Shown here: one piece after another, positions 1 to 6,129 of the stretch | Layout of the letters: the number at the start of each line of letters is the position of its first letter | Numbering within the stretch: position 1 is the stretch's first letter | Origin: Myxococcales bacterium | GTDB taxonomy: Bacteria > Myxococcota_A > UBA9160 > SMWR01 | NCBI GenBank assembly: GCA_022571825.1 | Contig: JACZXC010000194.1 | Span: 1 to 6,129 of the forward strand | Length of the DNA: 6,129 bases | Reading direction: 5' to 3' | Notes under the pieces: generated by a model | Seen by the model: only the letters and a program-made list of their open reading frames with translations | The model's database searches: none | Told to the model about the DNA's origin: nothing | Program-made: the position numbers and the translations under genes

Positions 1-819
1 GGTCCCGTGGACGTGCGACGGGTGACGGCGCTCCAATTCGACGTCGATGTGGGGCGGGCGCGATCGCTGGTCGACGAGGTCCTCGGCCTGGCTGGCGAAC
101 TGTCGGGCTTGGGCGCCGAAGCCTTCGAATTGGCGGTGCTGCTGCGCGAATGGGACGGGCAGGCGACGGCGACCAGCGTCGGTGCCGCGGCCTTTCACGT
201 GTTCCTGACCGACCTGACGGAAGCGCTCTTCGCAGAGAAGCTGGGTCCGGACCTGCTGAACCGCTATCTGGCGCTGGCCCCGGCGGACCCGGGTCAGGCG
301 GTCTATGCGGTCCTGCGTCGGGCCCGGGAAGCCGCGGACGCGAACGTCGGAGACCGAGGCGAACCGGTCCGGGCGGCGGTGCGGAAGAGCCTGAGGGAAA
401 CCTGGCTGCGATTGTCCTTTCGGCTGGGGGCGAACCGACGGAAGTGGCACTGGGGGCGCTTGCATTCGCTTCAATTCCGGGCCTTCGGGCCGCCGGGAGG
501 CAAAATTACCGGCGGCTTGGGACCGATCGCCTACGGGGGAAGCGCGGACACCATCAATGCCGCGGAGTACGATGCGACGGCGCCCTACCAGGTGCGGGTG
601 GCCTCGACCTTCCGGTTCGCGGTGGATCTCGATGCCATGGACGCCTCCCTGGTCGCCCTGGCGCCGGGCCAGTCGGAGCACCCGAAGCATCCCCATTTTC
701 GCGATGGGATCGCCCGTTGGCTCGACGGCCGGCCGGCCCTGTTGATCACGAGCCGCATTCTCGTCGAGGAGGGTCGGGTCGCACGACTCGTGCTCGAACC
801 CCTCGATTCGGATTCGTGA
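1..819 (+). CDS. Penicillin acylase family protein, C-terminal part (5' end outside window)
   Basis: The frame is open from the first base, so this is the 3' end of a longer gene. The GTG at 7 is not a credible start, because family homology already covers the adjacent residues. Penicillin acylase family proteins are N-terminal-nucleophile hydrolases that self-cleave into alpha and beta chains and hydrolyse amide bonds (beta-lactam side chains, acyl-homoserine lactones, other N-acyl compounds), usually in the periplasm. What remains is the end of the beta chain. Recognisable family signatures, numbered from the GTG at 7, are a Leu-Arg-Glu-Trp-Asp-Gly motif near residues 46-51, Trp-His-Trp-Gly-Arg-Leu-His near 147-153, a Ser-Ala-Asp-Thr-Ile-Asn-Ala-Ala segment near 179-186 (usually GDxDT(V/I)NA in relatives), and Pro-Gly-Gln-Ser near 220-223 followed by His-Pro-His. 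The catalytic beta-chain Ser1, the processing site and any signal peptide are upstream and cannot be assessed, so the substrate is unknown. The stop codon is one base before the next ATG, which indicates an operon. Confidence 0.86.
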   Translation, partial: GPVDVRRVTALQFDVDVGRARSLVDEVLGLAGELSGLGAEAFELAVLLREWDGQATATSVGAAAFHVFLTDLTEALFAEKLGPDLLNRYLALAPADPGQAVYAVLRRAREAADANVGDRGEPVRAAVRKSLRETWLRLSFRLGANRRKWHWGRLHSLQFRAFGPPGGKITGGLGPIAYGGSADTINAAEYDATAPYQVRVASTFRFAVDLDAMDASLVALAPGQSEHPKHPHFRDGIARWLDGRPALLITSRILVEEGRVARLVLEPLDSDS

Positions 820-820
820 C

Positions 821-1894
821 ATGACTCGTATCGTGGTCTTCGCCGAAGTTCCGTGCTTCTACGCGGCGATCGAGCGGCGGGATGGAAGTGATCCGCGACC
901 GGTCATCGTCGGCGGGGATCCGCGCCGACGGGGACTGGTCCAGGGCGCGAGTCCGGAGGTCGAGGCGCTGGGGGTTCACGAGGGAATGCCGATGCTCGAG
1001 GCCCTTCGCCTGTGCCCGCGGGCCCGCACCCTCCGGACCGATCTACCTCGATACCGGGAGGTCTCCCGTCGACTCTTCGCCTGTCTGCGGCGAAGCCTCG
1101 ACCGACTGGAACCCTTCGGCCTGGGCGCCGCCTACTTCGACCTGGCCGGCGCGTCGGAACCGGCGGAATCGATCGCCACGGTGCTGCGCGACGCGGTGCG
1201 CGAACAGGTGGGACTTCCCCTCCGGGTTGGAATCGCCTCCGGGAAGTTCCTGGCGCGCCTGGCGGCGCAGGAATCCCCGGTGGAGGCCGACGGGGGTGGC
1301 GTGCGGCGAGTTCCTCCCGGGTGCGAAACGGATTTCCTGCACCCGCTTCCCGCGAGTCGGATCGACGGGGTGGGCCAGAAGACGGCGGCGGCCCTTGCGG
1401 AGCTGGGTGCGACCACGATCGGCGAGGTGGTGAGCCTGGGACGCCATCGGCTGGAAGAGGTCTTCGGGACCCACGGGTTGCGGATCTTCGCCTCGGCCAG
1501 TGGCGCCGATGACGGGCCGGTGCGCGCCGCGCGGCATCCCCAGAGCCTGAGCCGCGAAGTCACGGTGCGCGGGGAGCCCCTCGATCTGGCCGCTTTGGGC
1601 GAGCGGCTGCAAGATCTTGCCCGCCACCTGGAGGTCGAGCTCGAGATGCAGGCGCTCTCGGCGGCGAAAGTCTCCCTCAAGGTGCGGTACACCGATCGCG
1701 TGATGACGACGCGCAGCCGGAGCCTGAGCTCCCCGATCGTCGCGGCGGCAAAGATTCGGGACGTGGCCTCCGACCTTCTCACCCGGACCCAGGCGGGGTC
1801 TCGCCCCGTCCGGACCCTGGGCATCCAGCTCGCCAAGCTGGCTCCGGCGGCCGAGAGCGGCTGGCAACTCGATCTCTTCGACCCGAAACTCTGA
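821..1894 (+). CDS. Y-family DNA polymerase homologue (DinB/ImuB-like), predicted catalytically inactive, with intact beta-clamp motif
   Basis: The 357-residue protein has the length and order of a DinB-type translesion polymerase: palm/fingers (about 1-175), helix-hairpin-helix thumb (about 178-205, core Gly-Val-Gly-Gln-Lys at 183-187), little finger (about 240-340) and a C-terminal clamp motif QLDLF at 349-353. Compared with DinB, the first metal-binding Asp is Glu9. The Met-Asp that follows it is Val10-Pro11. The invariant Asp-Glu of the SLDEAY motif is Gly102-Ala103. The Tyr-x-x-Arg that contacts the incoming triphosphate is Pro45-x-x-Glu48. The steric-gate aromatic (Tyr14), the Lys of the GKFLA segment (Lys142) and Asp107 remain. 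Loss of both acids of the catalytic pair should abolish polymerisation. The perfect QL(S/D)LF pentapeptide suggests that docking on the sliding clamp is still selected. ImuB is a known precedent for a non-catalytic Y-family adaptor, but ImuB is usually longer (about 500 residues) and sits with imuA and dnaE2, none of which is seen here. The ATG at 821 aligns with the family N-terminus. It lies one base after the acylase stop with no obvious Shine-Dalgarno sequence, suggesting translational coupling. No LexA-type box was seen just upstream. Confidence 0.9.
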   Translation: MTRIVVFAEVPCFYAAIERRDGSDPRPVIVGGDPRRRGLVQGASPEVEALGVHEGMPMLEALRLCPRARTLRTDLPRYREVSRRLFACLRRSLDRLEPFGLGAAYFDLAGASEPAESIATVLRDAVREQVGLPLRVGIASGKFLARLAAQESPVEADGGGVRRVPPGCETDFLHPLPASRIDGVGQKTAAALAELGATTIGEVVSLGRHRLEEVFGTHGLRIFASASGADDGPVRAARHPQSLSREVTVRGEPLDLAALGERLQDLARHLEVELEMQALSAAKVSLKVRYTDRVMTTRSRSLSSPIVAAAKIRDVASDLLTRTQAGSRPVRTLGIQLAKLAPAAESGWQLDLFDPKL

Positions 1895-1913
1895 AGACCC
1901 CTGGGGCGTTCCG

Positions 1914-1967
1914 GCTGGCGACATGCCGGCTCACGGGCTGCCAGCTCAAGAGCTGGCTTGGGCCGGC
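1914..1967 (+). repeat. Nested and competing inverted repeats in the spacer before the PilZ gene
   Basis: The 118-base spacer contains a perfect 8-bp inverted repeat, GCCAGCTC (1940-1947) and GAGCTGGC (1950-1957). It could fold as a 7-bp stem with a CAAG loop. Enclosing it is a second pair, GCCGGC at 1925-1930 and 1962-1967. A further GCTGGC at 1914-1919 could pair with GCCAGC at 1940-1945 and so compete with the central hairpin. Closer to the start codon there is a perfect palindrome, CCCCGCGGGG (1998-2007), that includes the only candidate ribosome-binding G run. The central hairpin is followed by only two T residues, so it is a poor intrinsic terminator by the usual rule. It could be a leader structure, an attenuator-like element, a Rho-assisted terminator or a protein-binding palindrome. 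The repeats are directly visible; their function is unknown. Confidence 0.5.
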
Positions 1968-2012
1968 CGAAGGAAAGGGCCGAGGGGGCCATCGCTGCCC
2001 CGCGGGGTCGGC

Positions 2013-2372
2013 ATGGACGCACCCAATCCGAAGGACGCCACCAAGGGTTCGAGCCGGCGCAAGTACACGCGGGTCGGCACGGATCAGGTCATCTCCTTCG
2101 CCCCGGTGGACGCCGGCGACGTGCTGGGGGTCAGTCGAGATGTCTCGCGCGGTGGCATTCGCTTCGAGGCGATTGGCTGCGAGTTCGACCTGGGCGAGGT
2201 TCTTCGCGTCACGTTCAAAATCGCGGAGAGGACCGTGGTCGCCATCGGCCGCGTGGCCTGGGCGACGGAGCTCGATCCCATCACGACGGACGTGGGGGTC
2301 GAGTTCCTCCAGGTCGATTCCGAGGTCCTCGACCTGCTGGAAGAGATTGCCCCCTCCGAAGTGGCGGTATAG
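2013..2372 (+). CDS. Single-domain PilZ protein, predicted cyclic-di-GMP receptor
   Basis: The 119-residue protein is essentially one PilZ domain, a six-stranded beta-barrel that binds the second messenger c-di-GMP. Both diagnostic motifs are intact: RxxxR in Arg16-Lys-Tyr-Thr-Arg20, and DxSxxG in Asp43-Val-Ser45-Arg-Gly-Gly48. Binding competence is therefore expected. The closing barrel strand Gly-Val-Glu-Phe-Leu lies at 95-99, followed by a short acidic helix to the end. There is no signal peptide, membrane segment or output domain, so it would be a cytoplasmic adaptor acting on a partner. I chose ATG 2013 rather than the in-frame ATG at 1923. The 30 extra residues would be low-complexity Pro/Gly/Arg with no family similarity and would be encoded by the inverted-repeat spacer. 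A G run at 2004-2007 is the only ribosome-binding candidate and lies inside a palindrome. The gene lies 75 bases ahead of a glycosyltransferase gene, which makes control of that enzyme or of surface behaviour conceivable but unproven. Confidence 0.87.
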   Translation: MDAPNPKDATKGSSRRKYTRVGTDQVISFAPVDAGDVLGVSRDVSRGGIRFEAIGCEFDLGEVLRVTFKIAERTVVAIGRVAWATELDPITTDVGVEFLQVDSEVLDLLEEIAPSEVAV

Positions 2373-2447
2373 CGCGCGACGGCTTCCCTGAGGATAAATT
2401 TCCGCACAGCTTGACAGGCCCCCGGGGTCGGTCCAGGGTCTCGCCCC
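2373..2447 (+). promoter_or_regulatory. Short intergenic region before the glycosyltransferase, possible weak promoter
   Basis: These 75 bases hold an AT-rich island (GATAAATT, 2393-2400) that is unusual in this GC-rich window, and a consensus-looking -35 hexamer TTGACA (2411-2416). No acceptable -10 hexamer lies 16-18 bases downstream of TTGACA; the position is occupied by CAGGGT or similar. No good -35 precedes the AT-rich island. A CCCCGGGG palindrome spans 2420-2427. AGGG at 2435-2438, nine bases before the GTG start at 2448, is a plausible ribosome-binding site, although it could pair with the CCCC immediately before the start codon. A separate promoter is possible but weakly supported; read-through from the PilZ gene is equally likely. 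Confidence 0.2.
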
Positions 2448-3667
2448 GTGTCGGACTTTCATCAGACCGGGGTGATCACCACCCTCCACCGGCTGGGCCC
2501 GCCGGGGCTCGCGCGCCTCGAGGACGAGCTGCTCGCCCAGAGTCGCGCGCGCCCGATCGCCCTGGTGCTGCCCTGTCTGACCTCGGAGATGAATGGGCCC
2601 GGGCTCAAGGGCATCGTCGAGGTCCTGCGCGGTGTCCGCTACCTCCGCGAGATCGTCGTGAGCATCTCCGGCAGCGGAGACCGCGGCGAGTACGAGGCCA
2701 TGCGCGCGTACTTCGATGGGGTGCGCACGCTGAACGACGAAGCCCCGGTGCTGCTGTGGAACTCCGGTTCGCGGGTGCAGGCACTCTTCCGGCGCCTGCG
2801 CGAGGAGGGGCTGGATCCGGGACAGAATGGCAAGGGGCGCAGTACCTGGCTGGCCTACGGCTACGTGCTCGCTACCGATGCATCTCGGGTCATCGCCGTC
2901 CACGACTGCGACATCCGCGACTACCAGCGCGAGTTGCTGGCCCGCCTCTGCTACCCCGTCGCGATTCCCAACCTCAATTACGAGTTTGCCAAGGGCTACT
3001 ACGGTCGCGTGACCCATCGCCTCTACGGCCGGGTGACGCGACTCTTCGTCACGCCGCTGCTGCGCGCCATGAAGGCGGTGCTGGGCGGGCTTCCCCTGCT
3101 CGACTACCTCGACTCTTTCCGTTATCCGCTCGCCGGGGAATGCTCGATGACCACGGATCTGGCGCGCATCAATCGGATTCCCGGCGACTGGGGTCTCGAG
3201 GTCGGAATGCTGGTGGAGGTGTATCGAAACTGCTCGCCCAAGCGGATCTGCCAGGTCGAGCTGACCGAGAACTACGACCACAAGCACCAGGAGCTCTCAG
3301 AGGGAGATGCGACCCGCGGATTGCACCGCATGGTGGTCGACATCGCCTCCTCGCTGATTCGCAATCTCGCGAGCTACGGCGTCGAGTTCGACGCCGGCTT
3401 CCTCAACACCTTGACCGCCGCCTATCTGCGCATGGCCCAGGATGCCATCGCGTCCTATAGCGGCGACGCCGCGCTGAACGGTCTGGATTTCGATCGCCAT
3501 GAAGAAGAGTTGGCGGTCGAAACGTTTACCCGGGGACTCTCCGCGGCGGGTCTGGGCTTCGTGCGCGACCCCATGGGCGCGCCCCAGATCCCCAATTGGA
3601 ATCGCGTCACATCCGCGTTGCCGTCGTTCCTCGACGAGCTCCAGGAAGCTGTGGCAGCGGATGCCGT

Positions 3668-3671
<4 letters not shown>
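2448..3671 (+). CDS. gpgS: GT81-like glycosyltransferase, probable glucosyl-3-phosphoglycerate synthase
   Basis: The 407-residue cytoplasmic GT-A fold enzyme resembles the long, non-mycobacterial form of GpgS. GpgS transfers glucose from an NDP-glucose donor to 3-phosphoglycerate as the first step of glucosylglycerate synthesis (a compatible solute; in mycobacteria a precursor of methylglucose polysaccharides). Visible landmarks are the N-terminal DFHQTGVITTLH segment (3-14), LVLPCL (39-44), GKGR (128-131), the metal- and nucleotide-binding HDCDI with the DxD-like Asp153-x-Asp155, AKGYYGR (181-187), GRVTRL (194-199), YPLAGE (226-231), WGLEVGML (248-255) and DHKH (277-280), whose last His matches the family's metal ligand. 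About 100 residues beyond the usual core (mycobacterial GpgS is about 324 residues) form a C-terminal extension typical of the longer clade. GTG 2448 places DFHQ at the expected N-terminal position. No GpgP-type phosphatase or sucrose-utilisation gene is in view, so donor and acceptor are inferred; a mannosyl or other phosphoglycerate-type activity is the main alternative. Its stop codon overlaps the lon stop codon on the other strand. Confidence 0.8.
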
Positions 3672-6070
<2,399 letters not shown>

Positions 6071-6129
6071 GGCCCCCCCCTCACCGCGGGCGATTTCACA
6101 AGCCTAAGCGCGCCGCGCGACGGGCCAAG
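6071..6129 (-). promoter_or_regulatory. lon upstream region with ribosome-binding site and G8 tract
   Basis: Read on the minus strand, the bases before the GTG start are GGTGAGGGGGGGGCC. GGTGAGG is a good Shine-Dalgarno sequence, and the eight consecutive G residues (plus-strand C at 6073-6080) fall at its 3' edge and in the spacer to the start. Further upstream, the arms CGCGC and GCGCG (6109-6119) make a short odd palindrome. A TTGGCC at the window edge lies 16 bases from a TAGGCT. As a -35/-10 pair these are weak (the -10 matches consensus at three positions), and no convincing heat-shock promoter or CIRCE element is present. The promoter may lie beyond the window. Confidence 0.4.

Noticed and set aside
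1..819. Treating the GTG at 7 as the real start of a short 270-residue protein
   Set aside because: Penicillin acylase beta-chain similarity extends to the window edge, and the frame has no stop before base 1, so the gene is cut by the window.
1931..1967. Possible c-di-GMP (GEMM-type) riboswitch before the PilZ gene, prompted by CACGGGC beside a hairpin
   Set aside because: The conserved GEMM-I elements (GGCAAACC, the GNRA-loop hairpin, and GACGCAAAGCC between the helices) are absent, and the hairpin loop is CAAG. Only a generic structured spacer can be claimed.
1923..2012. Upstream ATG giving the PilZ protein 30 extra N-terminal residues
   Set aside because: The extra residues are low-complexity, encoded by an inverted-repeat spacer and unlike PilZ N-termini. 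ATG 2013 gives a normal-sized single domain.
1043..2022. Minus-strand open frames opposite the Y-family gene
   Set aside because: They have Arg/Ser/Pro-rich composition with no family signature and are fully explained by the plus-strand gene.
2411..2440. TTGACA as a sigma-70 promoter for the glycosyltransferase
   Set aside because: There is no reasonable -10 hexamer at 16-18 bases, and one hexamer alone can occur by chance.
1796..2449. Repeated 14-mer GGGTCTCGCCCCGT at 1796-1809 (inside the Y-family gene) and 2436-2449 (before the glycosyltransferase start)
   Set aside because: There are only two copies, one of them inside a coding region, and the sequence is GC-rich and partly self-complementary. 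Chance recurrence is not excluded and no repeat family is evident.
1779..3460. Two open frames of about 500 codons, one on each strand (minus 1779-3287, plus 1958-3460), across the PilZ and glycosyltransferase genes
   Set aside because: Their translations are His/Arg/Gly-rich without domains, and they run across the clear PilZ and GT81 motifs and the intergenic gaps. They are codon-bias shadows.

Overview
This is a 6.1 kb stretch of GC-rich bacterial chromosome, densely coding, with third codon positions strongly biased to G or C. No rRNA or tRNA gene, insertion sequence, CRISPR array or other mobile element was seen. The combination of a penicillin-acylase-type hydrolase, a PilZ protein, a long-form GpgS-like glycosyltransferase and a LonA protease would fit a Myxococcota or other former-Deltaproteobacteria lineage. 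That placement is inference from style and gene content, not proof.

Layout: four genes run rightward and one runs leftward. (1) 1-819 is the 3' end of a penicillin acylase family (Ntn hydrolase) gene, whose start and catalytic serine lie outside the window. (2) 821-1894 follows after one base and encodes a Y-family DNA polymerase homologue. It keeps the fold landmarks and a perfect C-terminal beta-clamp motif (QLDLF) but has lost the metal-binding and triphosphate-binding residues. (3) 1895-2012 is a spacer with nested inverted repeats. (4) 2013-2372 encodes a short stand-alone PilZ (cyclic-di-GMP receptor) protein. (5) 2448-3671 encodes a GT81-like glycosyltransferase resembling glucosyl-3-phosphoglycerate synthase. 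(6) On the minus strand, 6070-3668 encodes a complete LonA ATP-dependent protease. It converges on the glycosyltransferase gene, and the two TAG stop codons share one CTAG.

How the genes relate: the acylase and polymerase-like genes are probably co-transcribed and translationally coupled. The PilZ and glycosyltransferase genes could belong to the same transcript, since the gaps are 118 and 75 bases, or could have their own signals. A c-di-GMP input to glycoside synthesis is possible but rests only on proximity. Lon is a separate transcription unit.

The most interesting item is the polymerase-like protein. It looks like a non-catalytic, clamp-binding Y-family protein, analogous to ImuB of the ImuA-ImuB-DnaE2 mutasome but with the short, DinB-like architecture and no mutasome partner gene in view. 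Lesser points are a run of eight G residues between the lon Shine-Dalgarno sequence and its GTG start, mutually exclusive hairpins ahead of the PilZ gene, and the shared stop tetranucleotide.
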